A DNA stretch of 64,000 nt from an uncultured Gammaproteobacteria bacterium (GCA_947258875.1 CAMYKB010000006.1:1-64000); one strand, 5' to 3'; positions 29,401 through 39,773 are shown, counted from the first letter of the stretch. The notes: generated by a model from the sequence alone, not told the origin. Numbers and translations are program-made.

Positions 29401-30603
29401 CTAATTCCGCAGCTTCAGGCCTTCAAGGCCGCGTTCCAGATCGTGTTTAATGTCATCGATGTCTTCCAGGCCAACCGCGATGCGCACCAAGCCATCGCTG
29501 ATACCGGCATCGGCCCGCTGTTCAGGCGTTAGTCTGGCATGGGTGGTAGTAGCAGGGTGTGTGATCGTTGACTTGGTATCACCCAGATTCGCCGTAATCG
29601 AGAGTACGCGGGTTGCATCCATGACCTGCCAGGCGTTATCACGCCCGCCCACTAGCTCAAACGAGACGATGCCACCGAAGCCTGATTGTTGCCGCCTGGC
29701 CAGCTCATGCTGCGGGTGTGATGCAAGCCCGGGATAAAACACTCGCTCAATCTGCGGCTGCGCCTCCAGCCACTCGGCCAGCAAGCCTGCCTGCTGTGAA
29801 TGCGCACGCATACGCAGACTCAGGGTCTCCAGGCCTTTAGTAAATACCCAGGCATTGAACGGGCTCATTGTGGGCCCTGCTGTACGCAGGAATCCGTATA
29901 CCTCCTTGCCGACCAACTCGCTATCACCAACCACCGCACCACCAATACAACGTCCCTGACCATCCAGATACTTTGTTGCCGAATGGATGACGATATCAGC
30001 ACCCAGGCTTAAGGGTTTTTGTAATGCCGGCGTACAAAAACAATTATCGACAACCAGTACCCGCCCTTTGTCATGCGCGAGCCGTGCAAGCGCCTCGATA
30101 TCAACCAGCTCTGTCAAAGGGTTTGATGGTGTTTCCACAAACAATAACTTGGTGCAGGGGCGAATTGCATCTTCCCAGGCATTGAGATCGGATAGCGGGA
30201 CATAACTGACACTAACGCCGAAACGAGCCATATAATTATCAAACAACACCGTGGTCGAACCAAAAATGCTGCGCGAGGAAACAATATGATCGCCGCGGTG
30301 CAACAGGCCCATGCATGTTGCCAATATTGCCGCCATACCCGAGGATGTCGCCACACACGACTCCCCCCCCTCCAGCGTTGCAAGACGCTCTTCGAAGGTG
30401 CGCACCGTGGGATTGGTAAAGCGTGAATAAATATTTCCGGGTTCATCGCCGGAGAAGCGTGCAGCTGCCTGAGCTGCGGTCTCGAACACAAAACTCGAGG
30501 TTGGGAAAATAGGTTCCGACTGCTCACCCTCAGAGGTTCTTACCTGGCCGGCACGCACCGCCAGTGTTTCAAAACTATAATTATTATCATCAAAAGACGT
30601 CAT
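29401..30603 (-). CDS. metZ: O-succinylhomoserine sulfhydrylase
   Basis: MetZ makes homocysteine directly from O-succinylhomoserine and sulfide. The 400-residue PLP enzyme of the Cys/Met metabolism family shows YSRFTNPTVRTFEERLATLEGGE, ATSSGMAAI, VETPSNPL, VVDNCFCTPALQKPL and the PLP Lys in SATKYLDGQGR. Succeeding purF, as in Pseudomonas, favours MetZ over MetB or MetY. The ATG at 30603 has GGGGA 7 bp upstream; ATG 30606 and TTG 30627 are less likely. A SAM-II-like riboswitch and terminator lie in its leader. Confidence 0.93.
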   Translation of the reverse strand: MTSFDDNNYSFETLAVRAGQVRTSEGEQSEPIFPTSSFVFETAAQAAARFSGDEPGNIYSRFTNPTVRTFEERLATLEGGESCVATSSGMAAILATCMGLLHRGDHIVSSRSIFGSTTVLFDNYMARFGVSVSYVPLSDLNAWEDAIRPCTKLLFVETPSNPLTELVDIEALARLAHDKGRVLVVDNCFCTPALQKPLSLGADIVIHSATKYLDGQGRCIGGAVVGDSELVGKEVYGFLRTAGPTMSPFNAWVFTKGLETLSLRMRAHSQQAGLLAEWLEAQPQIERVFYPGLASHPQHELARRQQSGFGGIVSFELVGGRDNAWQVMDATRVLSITANLGDTKSTITHPATTTHARLTPEQRADAGISDGLVRIAVGLEDIDDIKHDLERGLEGLKLRN

Positions 30604-30659
30604 CATTGCGTCCCCGCATAGAAACAATAGCTATTAATTCAAAAAAAACCTGCGGGCAC

Positions 30660-30692
30660 AAAAAACCCCGCGGAAGCAGCTAGAGCGGGGTT
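30660..30692 (-). terminator. Terminator in the metZ leader
   Basis: Reading leftward, AACCCCGC (30692-30685) pairs with GCGGGGTT (30671-30664) and runs into a TTTTTT tract. It follows the SAM-II-like aptamer by 5 nt and lies 57 bp before the metZ start, so it is well placed for transcription attenuation. Its loop contains TAGCTGC (30682-30676), complementary to GCAGCTA within the aptamer (30711-30705). Confidence 0.85.
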
Positions 30693-30696
30693 CACA

Positions 30697-30749
30697 CCTC
30701 TATTTAGCTGCATTTATTAAGCGCCCGCAAGCCGAGCTCAAATCGGCGC
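30697..30749 (-). promoter_or_regulatory. SAM-II type riboswitch aptamer of metZ
   Basis: On the reverse strand the 53-nt segment has the SAM-II layout: P1 arms GCGCC/GGGCGC around a loop with GATTTGAGC and CTTGC, then the conserved tail AATAAATGCAGCTAAA ending in AGAGG. This matches, module by module, the metX-type SAM-II aptamer I recall from marine metagenomes (GATTTAACC, TTGCAAGCGC, ATAAATGTAGCTAAA). Location ahead of a methionine-synthesis gene fits SAM feedback. SAM-II is best known from alphaproteobacteria. Confidence 0.85.
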
Positions 30750-30809
30750 TTCAATTAATGCTAGATCAGGACTTCTATAAAGTCAAACACTACCTTGGTA
30801 AGACCGCTG

Positions 30810-31487
30810 TCACTCGGCGATCATCACCAGGGAATATCTCGGCAGCTTGTCAAACAGCTCAATGACATCCTCGTTGCGCATGCGCACACAACCCTTGGAA
30901 GCCGGTTGGCCAAGTAAGCCTTCCTCGTGGGTGCCGTGGATATAGATATAACGCACATGGGAATCGATATCGCCACCCTTATTGATGCCTGGCTCCAGAC
31001 CATCCAGCCAGATGATACGAGTGGTGACATAATCGAACGGTGTACTCACTGGCTCATGGATGATATCGGCTATCTGCTGCGTCTTGTTGCGGCTCTCGAA
31101 TATTGTGCCAGCTGGCGCATCTGCGCCGATTTTCTCAAGCACCTGGTGAATACCCAAGGGTGTTTGAAAACTGCCATCCTTGTTACCAATACCGTACTTC
31201 GATGTTGAAATAGAATAGATGTTCTCAAGCATGCCATTGCGCATCAGATATAACTTTTGTTCGGAAACCCTGACGATGACCACAGCAGTCTGAGGGTATT
31301 CGGGATAGCGCTGCTGCAGATCGCTGATTATCGACTGTATTGATTCGTCGGGCATCAGATATGGCATTAGAGGTTCAGCATCAGCCAGCGAGACAACCGT
31401 TGGCAAGCAAAACGAAGTAATCATAACTGCCAAGCCAATACTCCATAGGCGGATATTACACACTATTGTGCAGATCGATACATACAT
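30810..31487 (-). CDS. Exported L,D-transpeptidase (YkuD)
   Basis: The enzyme likely forms peptidoglycan cross-links or attaches or removes lipoprotein at meso-DAP. From ATG 31487 the 225-residue protein has a signal peptide ([20 protein letters not shown], cut near LADA) and then the YkuD domain: [17 protein letters not shown], and the active-site [21 protein letters not shown] with His and nucleophilic Cys. The reading frame extends further up into purF but those residues are not signal-like. The gene overlaps the purF 3' end by 32 bp and sits between purF and metZ, where Pseudomonas has no such gene as far as I recall. Confidence 0.85.
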   Translation of the reverse strand: MYVSICTIVCNIRLWSIGLAVMITSFCLPTVVSLADAEPLMPYLMPDESIQSIISDLQQRYPEYPQTAVVIVRVSEQKLYLMRNGMLENIYSISTSKYGIGNKDGSFQTPLGIHQVLEKIGADAPAGTIFESRNKTQQIADIIHEPVSTPFDYVTTRIIWLDGLEPGINKGGDIDSHVRYIYIHGTHEEGLLGQPASKGCVRMRNEDVIELFDKLPRYSLVMIAE

Positions 31488-32961
31488 CGTCTCTGTCGCG
31501 TTCATTCTTTGAATCATCATTTCGCAACGCTTCCAGGCCCTCCAGATACTCCGCGGTAATATCGGTGACATACTCACCTGTAAAAACCGAACAATCAAAA
31601 CGAGCCAACCTGGAATTACCTTTGTGCACCGCAGCAATCAGGTCATCGAGATCCTGATAAATCAGGCCATCTGCACCAATGAGACGACAAATCTCATCTT
31701 CATTGCGGCCATGTGCAATCAACTCACTGGCGGCCGGCATGTCAATGCCGTACACATTGGGGTAGCGGATGGCTGGCGAGGCGGATGCAAAATAGACCTT
31801 GCGCGCACCCGCATCACGCGCCATTTGCACGATCTCCCTGGAAGTCGTACCACGCACAATAGAGTCATCCACCAGCAACACATTCTTATCCTTGTACTCC
31901 AGGCTTATGGGATTCAGTTTCTGCCTTACCGATTTCTTGCGCTGTTGCTGGCCAGGCATAATGAATGTACGTCCGATATAGCGATTTTTGATAAAACCTT
32001 CGCGATAGGTGAGGTCAAGCTGAATAGCCAACTCAAGTGCCGCGGTGCGGCTGGTATCCGGTATCGGGATAACAACATCGATATCATGATCCGGCCAGAT
32101 GCGCTTGATCTTCTTACCCAGACGTTTACCCATGCGCATTCTCGCCTTCTGTACATAGACATCGTCGATAATCGAATCCGGACGCGCAAAATACACATAT
32201 TCGAAAATACAGGTACTATAGACCGGAGCTTGCGCACATTGCTGCGTATGGCAATGCCCTTCGAGATCAATAAATACAGCCTCGCCGGGCTCGAGATCAC
32301 TAACCAGCTCAAAACCCAACACATCCAGCGCAACACTTTCCGAAGCAACCATATACTCGACACCGTCCCCGGTATCGCGTTTGCCATACACGATTGGCCG
32401 TATCCCATAAGGATCGCGGAACGCCAACACGCCATAACCGGTTATCATCGCAACTACGGCATAAGCACCCATGCAACGCTTATGGACAGCTCCCACCGCA
32501 GCAAACACATCCTGTGCTTGTAATTTAAGTTTATCCTGCGTCAACAACTCATGGGCGAACACATTGAGCAGTATCTCAGAATCTGAATGGGTATTCAGGT
32601 GGCGACGATCCTGCAGGAATAATTCCTGCCGCAACTCGCTGGCGTTAGTCAGATTGCCATTGTGCGCCAGAGTGATACCGAACGGCGAATTTACATACAA
32701 GGGCTGGGCTTCAGCGGAACTTGAACTGCCAGCTGTTGGGTAACGCACATGTCCAATGCCCACGTTACCTTGCAAGCGCTGCATGTGACGTGCCTGAAAT
32801 ACATCCCGTACCAGACCATTTGCTTTACGCTGATACAAACGACCACTTTCATACGTCACAATGCCGGCAGCATCCTGCCCCCGGTGTTGCAAAACCGTAA
32901 GCCCGTCATACAACGCCTGGTTAACGGGCTGCTTGCCGACTATGCCTATAATCCCGCACAT
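31456..32961 (-). CDS. purF: Amidophosphoribosyltransferase
   Basis: PurF performs the first committed step of purine synthesis (PRPP plus glutamine to phosphoribosylamine). The 501-residue protein begins [10 protein letters not shown], so Cys2 is the N-terminal nucleophile after Met removal, and no long propeptide is present. The glutaminase domain is at 1-240 ([20 protein letters not shown]) and the PRPP site is [18 protein letters not shown]. It follows cvpA by 44 bp. Confidence 0.97.
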   Translation of the reverse strand: MCGIIGIVGKQPVNQALYDGLTVLQHRGQDAAGIVTYESGRLYQRKANGLVRDVFQARHMQRLQGNVGIGHVRYPTAGSSSSAEAQPLYVNSPFGITLAHNGNLTNASELRQELFLQDRRHLNTHSDSEILLNVFAHELLTQDKLKLQAQDVFAAVGAVHKRCMGAYAVVAMITGYGVLAFRDPYGIRPIVYGKRDTGDGVEYMVASESVALDVLGFELVSDLEPGEAVFIDLEGHCHTQQCAQAPVYSTCIFEYVYFARPDSIIDDVYVQKARMRMGKRLGKKIKRIWPDHDIDVVIPIPDTSRTAALELAIQLDLTYREGFIKNRYIGRTFIMPGQQQRKKSVRQKLNPISLEYKDKNVLLVDDSIVRGTTSREIVQMARDAGARKVYFASASPAIRYPNVYGIDMPAASELIAHGRNEDEICRLIGADGLIYQDLDDLIAAVHKGNSRLARFDCSVFTGEYVTDITAEYLEGLEALRNDDSKNERDRDDVCIDLHNSV

Positions 32962-33005
32962 AACGTTTTATACCTCGTGTAACTGCAACTGGCCCAGGAA
33001 CTGAA

Positions 33006-33551
33006 TCATTGCGTCCCGAAGGAAAAATACTGGGCATATTTCGCAGGCAGCAATTGCAACACCCACTCAGCGCCACGTTGAAATGGCCAGATGAGATCAG
33101 CCTCATACCACCACTCAGTTTGTGGCATATTCGTAAGGCCTGCAACCAGCACCAGAATAACAATAATAGCAGCGCCTCTGACTACCCCGAAAGCGAAACC
33201 CAGTGCTCTGTCAATTCCACGTAAGGCCCTGGTACGGGTCAAATAGCTGATCGTATAACTCACGATGGAACCTATGATCAAAACGGATAAAAATAAAATC
33301 AGAAACGCCACCCCGACACGCATATTGCCAATGTGGAACGACATACCAAAAATTGTAAAATCCGCCCCCTCGAGGGAGGCAGGAAGAATGGCGGTCATCG
33401 TATCTGAAAACGTAAGAGCAACCCAGAATGCCGCTACCCATACAAGTATTGACAAGCTTTCCTTTACAAACCCACGTATCAGTCCCAACACGGATGAAAA
33501 CAGGATGATCAGGATCAAAAGGATATCAACCCAAAGTATACCGCCGATCAT
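33006..33551 (-). CDS. cvpA: CvpA family membrane protein
   Basis: The 181-residue inner-membrane protein has four predicted helices (about 5-24, 29-50, 78-100, 115-137) with the family start WVDILLILIILFSSVLGLIRGFVKE. CvpA is named for colicin V production and is needed for envelope stress or bile tolerance in some bacteria; its molecular role is unclear. The cvpA-purF order is widely conserved. Confidence 0.93.
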   Translation of the reverse strand: MIGGILWVDILLILIILFSSVLGLIRGFVKESLSILVWVAAFWVALTFSDTMTAILPASLEGADFTIFGMSFHIGNMRVGVAFLILFLSVLIIGSIVSYTISYLTRTRALRGIDRALGFAFGVVRGAAIIVILVLVAGLTNMPQTEWWYEADLIWPFQRGAEWVLQLLPAKYAQYFSFGTQ

Positions 33552-33597
33552 GACTTATTCAGAGGTTCCCTGCTTCGATATAACGGCACAGCCTGTC

Positions 33598-34257
33598 TCA
33601 TGGATGACTAACAACGATACCATCCAGTTTTTCTTCCTTGAATAATTTGGCCTGCAGTTTTTCCGCACGTTCACGTTTGAGCTCGGGCCCTACTTTTACA
33701 CGAAACACCGGAGCATCGGGCGCACCTGCTTTCTCTTCAAAGGCAGCGTAGCCAACGGCGCGCAATTTATCGCGCAAAGCCACAGCGTTTTGATGCTGAC
33801 CGAAACTGCCCACTTGCACGACCCAGGCATTGAGTGCCGGCTTAGGTGCAGCTTCTATTTTTGCTTTGGGCGCCGGCTTGGGAGCCTCAACCTGCTTCTC
33901 CGGCAAATTTTTTGCAACCGCGCGTTGAGGTTTGGGTTTTGAATCTGTGCCAGCAGGCATAGGAGTCGTGGTTGCCGCAGGCTTGGCGACCTCCACGGAA
34001 CTGGGCTCGGCCTCTGTGCTCGCTTCCGAGCCAGATTTAACCACATCACTGGTGGGAGATTGCGAAATTATGGCAGGCTCTGTGGGTACAGGTGGCAATT
34101 GTTGCTGAAACGTAAACTCCGGTTCGGGCGGAATCACCATATCCATAGTGATCTTTTCGCGGCGGCCCGCACCATCCAGCAACATCGGGATAAATATCAC
34201 GCCCAGTGCAATAAGAACCGTTGCACCTACAAGGCGCTGTTTAAGCGAAATTTCCAC
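33598..34257 (-). CDS. SPOR-domain protein, DedD-like
   Basis: The 219-residue protein has a short cytoplasmic start, one membrane helix (about 8-27: LVGATVLIALGVIFIPMLLD), a long Pro/Ala/Lys-rich periplasmic linker (about 45-140) and a C-terminal SPOR domain (about 143-217: WVVQVGSFGQHQNAVALRDKLR, FRVKVGPELKRERAE). SPOR domains bind denuded septal peptidoglycan. Position between folC and cvpA is that of dedD. Confidence 0.9.
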   Translation of the reverse strand: MEISLKQRLVGATVLIALGVIFIPMLLDGAGRREKITMDMVIPPEPEFTFQQQLPPVPTEPAIISQSPTSDVVKSGSEASTEAEPSSVEVAKPAATTTPMPAGTDSKPKPQRAVAKNLPEKQVEAPKPAPKAKIEAAPKPALNAWVVQVGSFGQHQNAVALRDKLRAVGYAAFEEKAGAPDAPVFRVKVGPELKRERAEKLQAKLFKEEKLDGIVVSHP

Positions 34258-34325
34258 AGAACTCTAATCACCTGTTTGGCTGAACACGCCCGCAAACCAT
34301 GTCTGCATGATCCTAGGTCGGGGTA

Positions 34326-35591
34326 TTATACGTCGATTGCGAGCACTTCCGCCACGGTATAAAAAGAACCAAACACCAGAATGCGATCACCATCCGCAGA
34401 GCTCGCCCTCGCCCGTGTATAGGCATCGGTTACCGTTGTACAACAGTCTACGGATTCCCGGGCCTCGCCAGAACCAAACAGCGCACACAAGTCATCACGC
34501 GGCAATGCCCGATCTGAGGCGGCTTCTGCGAGATACCAATGATCAATCTGTGACTCTATCGCCTTAATCATATTGGGGACATCCTTATCCGCGAGAACAG
34601 CAAATACAGCATGAGTACGGCCTTTAACGGGCTCATCACTCAGCATATCAGCCAGCGCTTCAACCCCATCTAAATTATGGGCGACATCAAGCAGGGTCTC
34701 TACCGGCCCATCAATGCGCTGAAATCGTCCTGGTAATTCAACCTGGCGCACCCCCTCATTTAAAGCTCTATCACTGAGTGGCAAGCGATTGCCGAGCAAT
34801 TCAAGCGCCATCAGAACGGTTGCAGCATTTTGCAACTGAATTTCCCCCTGCAAGGCGGGTAGGCTCAAGTTCTGCCTGCGACGTTGCGCGGACACCCAGG
34901 TCCAGTGGCTGCGACTCGCGCGCTCATAACCGAAATCTGGCCCGAATACATAATAGGGTGCATCCAGTTCTTTCGCCCGCTGGATGATGCTTTGTGGCGG
35001 ATCAGGATCACCGCAGACAAGCGGCGTATACGGCCTGATAATACCGGCTTTTTCATAGCCAATCTTTTCGCGTTCATCCCCCAACCACTCGACATGATCG
35101 ATACCAATACTGGTAATCACGGCGATATCGGCATCAATGATATTCACCGCATCCAGACGTCCACCAAGCCCCACTTCCAGCAACATCACATCCACGGCGG
35201 CATGTTTGAAAATGAGCATCGCAGCCAGGGTCCCAAACTCGAAGTAGCTCAGGCTGATATCGCCACGCGCAGCATCGATACGTGCAAAGGCGTCACACAG
35301 CAGCCGGTCTGAAACAGGCAACTTTTCAAGTTTGACGCGCTCATTGTATCGCTGCAGATGCGGCGAGGTATAACTACCTACCCGGTAACCACCTGCATGC
35401 AGGATAGCTTCCAGCATCGCAACACAAGAACCCTTGCCATTAGTACCCGCGACTGTAATGACGCGGCAGCGGGGTACCAGCAATTCCAGCCGCTGCGCAA
35501 CTTCACGCACGCGCTCCAGCCCCAAATCTATTGCCCTGGGGTGCAGGCTCTCCTGCCAGGAAAGCCATTCATCGAGAGTCCTGTTAATCAT
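34326..35591 (-). CDS. folC: Bifunctional folylpolyglutamate / dihydrofolate synthase
   Basis: FolC adds glutamate to dihydropteroate and to folates. The 421-residue Mur-ligase-like protein shows TVAGTNGKGSCVAMLEAIL (P-loop), GSYTSPHLQRYNERV, MLLEVGLGGRLDAVN, ITSIGIDHVEWLG, and the linker DVAHNLDGVEAL. Length is typical. It heads the folC-SPOR-cvpA-purF series. Confidence 0.95.
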   Translation of the reverse strand: MINRTLDEWLSWQESLHPRAIDLGLERVREVAQRLELLVPRCRVITVAGTNGKGSCVAMLEAILHAGGYRVGSYTSPHLQRYNERVKLEKLPVSDRLLCDAFARIDAARGDISLSYFEFGTLAAMLIFKHAAVDVMLLEVGLGGRLDAVNIIDADIAVITSIGIDHVEWLGDEREKIGYEKAGIIRPYTPLVCGDPDPPQSIIQRAKELDAPYYVFGPDFGYERASRSHWTWVSAQRRRQNLSLPALQGEIQLQNAATVLMALELLGNRLPLSDRALNEGVRQVELPGRFQRIDGPVETLLDVAHNLDGVEALADMLSDEPVKGRTHAVFAVLADKDVPNMIKAIESQIDHWYLAEAASDRALPRDDLCALFGSGEARESVDCCTTVTDAYTRARASSADGDRILVFGSFYTVAEVLAIDV

Positions 35592-35641
35592 AATTTGTTC
35601 AATAAATTCGATGCCTTATTAAATTCATCCGGCTATTCTCA

Positions 35642-36193
35642 TCATGTGCGGGCCACCAAGTCAGCAAGCTCGTTATACCACTCCACCAGGACCTGCAGCG
35701 AAAAAGCTGCATTGGCAGGGCTTGGATTAGGCGTAACGAACACGATTGACAACCCTACCCTGGTGTCCTGCAGCCCCCATTGCGTACTGCTCTCGTTCAC
35801 GCCTTCTGCGCGACGCAGATAATGTTGCCAGGCAAGCTTTCCATGGAACCATACAACCCTGGGGTTATATTTGATTATTTTATCTTTAAGCACAGGCGAC
35901 CACTTGCGGTAATCAGCAGCGCGCAGCGCGGATGCGTTAGCAGAGGGACGTTTAACGACATCGGTAAAACCCATGCTGTACTTTTCAAACAGAGTTTGTT
36001 GTGCACCTACACTAGGCACCAGAGTTTCGCTAATGAGTCGCGATTGGTTGAGTCCTCTCCAGAAACGGTTACGTGGATTCGCAAAATAAAAACCCGCTTC
36101 CACTGAAGGCAAAGACGGGTTGAGTCCGACAGAAAGTATCGTAAGGTCTTTGCGTAGATAATCAGGGAGGGTTTTCATTGGCTTATGGGTCAT
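35642..36193 (-). CDS. mug: G/U mismatch-specific uracil-DNA glycosylase
   Basis: Mug removes uracil or ethenocytosine opposite G. The 183-residue protein has the family-2 active site VGLNPSLPS (catalytic Asn) with ANPRNRFW, the MGFTDVVKRPS segment and the FVTPNPSPANAAF intercalation loop. The start may be M1 or M6 (MKTLPDYL). It stands alone between folC and acs. Confidence 0.93.
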   Translation of the reverse strand: MTHKPMKTLPDYLRKDLTILSVGLNPSLPSVEAGFYFANPRNRFWRGLNQSRLISETLVPSVGAQQTLFEKYSMGFTDVVKRPSANASALRAADYRKWSPVLKDKIIKYNPRVVWFHGKLAWQHYLRRAEGVNESSTQWGLQDTRVGLSIVFVTPNPSPANAAFSLQVLVEWYNELADLVART

Positions 36194-36451
36194 GAAACCG
36201 AGTCAGATCCTCGTTTATTAATACCTGACCCCCAAAATTCCTCACCTGTTATGCTATCCATCAAATTATCGCGAATGTCACTACTTTTAAGTTTGGTTAG
36301 CTTGCTTCCCTGATAATAGACACATCACCCTGATCTGGAAAAACCAACCCAACCGATGCGTGCACTTTCACCATCGATGTCGCCATTTTTATTTTCACAT
36401 ACATCAATCGGCGCTGCCGCCCTTGATCGAGTTGATTTTTCATAAAACAGA

Positions 36452-38389
36452 CTACTTGTTGGCACGATTAGTGATCAGATCATCGACGACAGATGGGTCG
36501 GCCAGGGTTGTGGTATCGCCCAGGTTTTCCAGCTCGTTTTCAGCAACCTTGCGCAGAATGCGCCGCATGATCTTACCGGAACGCGTCTTGGGAAGACCCG
36601 GTGCCCACTGGATGATATCCGGCGATGCGAACGGTCCAATCTCTTTGCGTACTAATTGCACCAGCTCCCCTTTTAACTCATCAGTGGGTTCAACAGCCTG
36701 CATCAGGGTCACATAGGCGTAGATGCCCTGCCCCTTGATGTCATGCGGGTATCCCACCACCGCTGCCTCGGCCACCTTTTCATGTAACACCAACGCGCTT
36801 TCGACTTCTGCTGTCCCCAGACGGTGACCCGAGATATTGAGTACGTCATCAACACGGCCGGTGATCCAGTAATAACCATCCTTGTCACGACGACAGCCGT
36901 CACCTGTGAAATACATACCGGGATAGGTCTTGAAATAGGTGTCGATAAAGCGCTGATGATCACCATAAACGCTGCGCATTTGCCCCGGCCAGGGATGCGT
37001 GATCACCAGGTTACCCTGGCACTCGCCCTCCAGGATCGTCCCTTTATCATCCACAATCGCCGGTTGCACACCAAAGAAGGGTTTGGAGGCGGAGCCCGGT
37101 TTGAGCGGCGTCGCACCCGGCAACGGCGTGATCAGATGCCCACCGGTTTCAGTCTGCCACCAGGTGTCTACAACAGGGCAACGCGCATCACCCACCACAT
37201 GGTAATACCATTCCCAGGCCTCGGGATTGATCGGCTCACCGACCGTACCCAGCAAACGCAGGCTTTTGCGACTGGTTTTTGTCACCGGACCATTACCGAC
37301 GGCCATCAAAGCACGTATCGCGGTGGGTGCAGTGTAAAAGGTATTCACCTTATGTTTGTCGACCACCTGCCAGAAACGACCGGCATCGGGATAGGTTGGC
37401 ACCCCCTCAAACATCATGGTGATGGCGCCGTTCGCCAGCGGTCCGTAGACAATATAAGTGTGCCCGGTAACCCAACCAACATCAGCGGTACACCAGAAAA
37501 TTTCACCTTCCTGGTAATCAAAGGTGTATTTATGCGTGATGGCGGCAAACAACAAGTAACCACCGGTGGTATGCAACACACCTTTCGGCTTACCTGTGGA
37601 CCCTGAGGTATAAAGTATAAACATCGGATCCTCGGCATCCATTTCTTCGGGCGGGCATTCCGTCGCGGCTGCAGCCATCATTTCGTGATACCAGACATCA
37701 CGCCCCTCATGCCAGCCGATATTGCCGCCAGTGCGTTTCACTACCACTACTGTTCTCACATTAGGACACGCCTGCAAGGCTTCGTCTGTATTGGCCTTCA
37801 GCGGCACATGCTTGGCACCACGCACACCCTCATCGGCAGTGATAACGGTCTGGCAATCAGAATCGAGAATACGATCGCGTAGTGAATCCGGTGAAAAACC
37901 GCCAAACACGATGGAATGCACCGCGCCAATACGTGTACACGCCAGCATCGCAACAGCCGCTTCGGGAATCATCGGCATATAGATACAAACCCGATCACCT
38001 TTATTGACGCCACGCGCCTTCAACACATTGGAGAGTTTGCAAACTTCCTCATAGAGCTCGCGGTAGCTAATATGCTTATCATCATTGGGATCATCGCCCT
38101 CCCAGATAATGGCCGTCTGATCGGCACGCTTATCGAGATGACGATCCAGGCAGTTATAGGACACGTTAAGCGTGCCGCCCTCGAACCAGCGGATGTGGCC
38201 CTTGCGGTAGTCCCAGTCCAGTACCTTACCCCAGGGCCTGGACCAGCTGACAAACCTCTCAGCCTGCTCGGCCCAGAAGCCTTCTGGATCTTCCACGGAA
38301 TGCTTATACATCACCTCATATTGCTCAGCATCGATATGAGCGTGGGCGGCGATTTCAGCGGGAACACCATATACCTTATCGTCTGACAT
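36452..38389 (-). CDS. acs: Acetyl-CoA synthetase
   Basis: Acs activates acetate to acetyl-CoA through acetyl-AMP. The 645-residue protein has the acyl/acetate signature [21 protein letters not shown], the ATP loop [59 protein letters not shown]-type hinge (here [13 protein letters not shown]), and C-terminal [11 protein letters not shown] with the acetylatable Lys. It is distinct from PrpE at 53368. A strong TATAAT box lies just upstream but I found no matching -35. Confidence 0.96.
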   Translation of the reverse strand: MSDDKVYGVPAEIAAHAHIDAEQYEVMYKHSVEDPEGFWAEQAERFVSWSRPWGKVLDWDYRKGHIRWFEGGTLNVSYNCLDRHLDKRADQTAIIWEGDDPNDDKHISYRELYEEVCKLSNVLKARGVNKGDRVCIYMPMIPEAAVAMLACTRIGAVHSIVFGGFSPDSLRDRILDSDCQTVITADEGVRGAKHVPLKANTDEALQACPNVRTVVVVKRTGGNIGWHEGRDVWYHEMMAAAATECPPEEMDAEDPMFILYTSGSTGKPKGVLHTTGGYLLFAAITHKYTFDYQEGEIFWCTADVGWVTGHTYIVYGPLANGAITMMFEGVPTYPDAGRFWQVVDKHKVNTFYTAPTAIRALMAVGNGPVTKTSRKSLRLLGTVGEPINPEAWEWYYHVVGDARCPVVDTWWQTETGGHLITPLPGATPLKPGSASKPFFGVQPAIVDDKGTILEGECQGNLVITHPWPGQMRSVYGDHQRFIDTYFKTYPGMYFTGDGCRRDKDGYYWITGRVDDVLNISGHRLGTAEVESALVLHEKVAEAAVVGYPHDIKGQGIYAYVTLMQAVEPTDELKGELVQLVRKEIGPFASPDIIQWAPGLPKTRSGKIMRRILRKVAENELENLGDTTTLADPSVVDDLITNRANK

Positions 38390-38561
38390 AGTAACTACTC
38401 CTCCTGGTACTGAGGGATATTATAAAATATGACCCGTGGCACTGATCACACTTAACATAATCGCAATGAGAACAGAATCGCGTTATCGCACATTGTATCG
38501 AATGCCGACCAAACAATGACCTATACTCTAGGATATATACACAGCTGTTTCACTCCAGACC

Positions 38562-39005
38562 ATGAAACTCTTACCCTCTCTGTTGTTGAGTAAGCTCAAC
38601 ACCGATGCGAAGCTGCCGCCCGAGGTCAAGGAGGTGCTGGAAGTCGCCGCCCTGCTCGACACCAATGAATTTAACATCTTCAAGCTCGCCTTTAAGCATT
38701 GGTTTGGTCATAGCGTGCATGACGAAAAACTTGAGCACTCTTTTAGTAATTACATGTTTAATGAAATCGTGCCGCATTGGGTACGCCATTTCACTCGCGA
38801 GGTTTTGAGAAACCAGCTCATTGATGACCTGGACCCAGCGACGTATGGCCTATCGGAACCCACACCATCTCCACGCACGCTGTTCTGGGGGCGCGTATAC
38901 ACTTCTGCCATTGCACTGATCATCCTGTTGTTATTTGTCATCACTTTAGGCCCGGAAGAGTTGTTCGGGATCACTAAAAGCTGCTATTTTCTACCCTGTT
39001 ATTAA
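38562..39005 (+). CDS. Uncharacterised protein with one C-terminal membrane helix
   Basis: Function not recognised. The 147-residue protein has a soluble helical N-terminal part (about 1-105, with DAKLPPEVKEVLEVAALLDTNEF) and a single hydrophobic helix (about 113-131, TSAIALIILLLFVITLG) near a Cys-containing end. It could be tail-anchored. It is divergent from acs and 24 bp ahead of a second small membrane ORF, so the two are probably co-transcribed. Confidence 0.7.
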   Translation: MKLLPSLLLSKLNTDAKLPPEVKEVLEVAALLDTNEFNIFKLAFKHWFGHSVHDEKLEHSFSNYMFNEIVPHWVRHFTREVLRNQLIDDLDPATYGLSEPTPSPRTLFWGRVYTSAIALIILLLFVITLGPEELFGITKSCYFLPCY

Positions 39006-39029
39006 TTTGTTTCAGGGTCAGTTACCTCA

Positions 39030-39194
39030 ATGCTTAATTGGTTTTTTGTTTTCGTTACTGCTGCGATCGCTATACACGGCCTGACCTATCGCGATAAAAA
39101 CGGTGAACGCAATACCGTGCATCTGCTATTCGGTTGTATTGCATTACTGTTTTGTGTGCGGGTCCTGTTCGTTGACATCCTTCAGCTTATATAG
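39030..39194 (+). CDS. Small two-helix membrane protein (54 residues)
   Basis: The ORF encodes MLNWFFVFVTAAIAIHGLTY, a polar turn (RDKNGERNTV) and a second hydrophobic helix (LLFGCIALLFCVRVLFVDIL). Hydrophobicity is organised as two membrane helices and the stop codon abuts the stop of the convergent TPR gene exactly (39194/39195), which argues that it is real. The ribosome-binding site is poor. No family recognised. Confidence 0.5.
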   Translation: MLNWFFVFVTAAIAIHGLTYRDKNGERNTVHLLFGCIALLFCVRVLFVDILQLI

Positions 39195-39773
39195 CTATAA
39201 CTTATAAGGCCGCTGCGCCTGGTCGATCTCAGGCACGCGCAACAGGCGCTCGTCCTCGGGCTTCGCCAGTTGCTCACGAATATAGCGTGCCCGGCCCGCA
39301 ATCGACGGCTGCTTGTCGGACTGATTCCGTAAAAACCGGGTGATAAATTTCGGCCCCTTCGCCAGCTCCGGATTGAGCTGCAAGGCCTGCTCGTAATCCG
39401 CCGCGGCCGCTTCATACCGCCCCATACGATCCAGCAGGATACCGCGATTGGCATAGGTACCTGCGAACTGCGGCACCTTGTCTATCGCAGTATCAAAGGC
39501 CGCTAGTGCTTCGTCGTAGCGCTGCAGCTGCATCAGTGCACGTGCCTTGCCTCTCAAGGCATCGACACGTTGCGGGTTGGTATCCAGCGTTACCTGGTAT
39601 TCCTGCAACGCCCTATCGTATTGCTGGTCTTCAAAAAAACGATTGGCAGCCAGAAAGCTAAGATCACCCGGCAGCTTTTCAACAAAGAAACTGGTATAGA
39701 TCGTCCACGCCAGCCAGGCAAGAGTAAAGCTTACGGCGATCACGATTAGCCTGCGGTAAGTCTTTTCACGCAT
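39195..39773 (-). CDS. Membrane-anchored TPR protein
   Basis: The 192-residue protein has an N-terminal membrane helix (about 8-28) and then tandem TPR units (about 45-150), with typical patterns DRALQEYQVTLDTNPQRVDALRGKARALMQL cut short here as successive 34-residue helices, followed by FAGTYANRGILLDRMGRYEAA. The ATG at 39773 lies within the end of the preceding gene (8-bp overlap) and is preferred to the longer frame at 39851. TPR proteins of this type serve as protein-binding scaffolds; the partner is not known. Confidence 0.75.
   Translation of the reverse strand: MREKTYRRLIVIAVSFTLAWLAWTIYTSFFVEKLPGDLSFLAANRFFEDQQYDRALQEYQVTLDTNPQRVDALRGKARALMQLQRYDEALAAFDTAIDKVPQFAGTYANRGILLDRMGRYEAAAADYEQALQLNPELAKGPKFITRFLRNQSDKQPSIAGRARYIREQLAKPEDERLLRVPEIDQAQRPYKL

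Noticed and set aside
38434-38452. CRP-like site upstream of acs
   Set aside because: TGTGATCAGTGCCACG matches only one half of the CRP consensus well and no promoter is placed relative to it.
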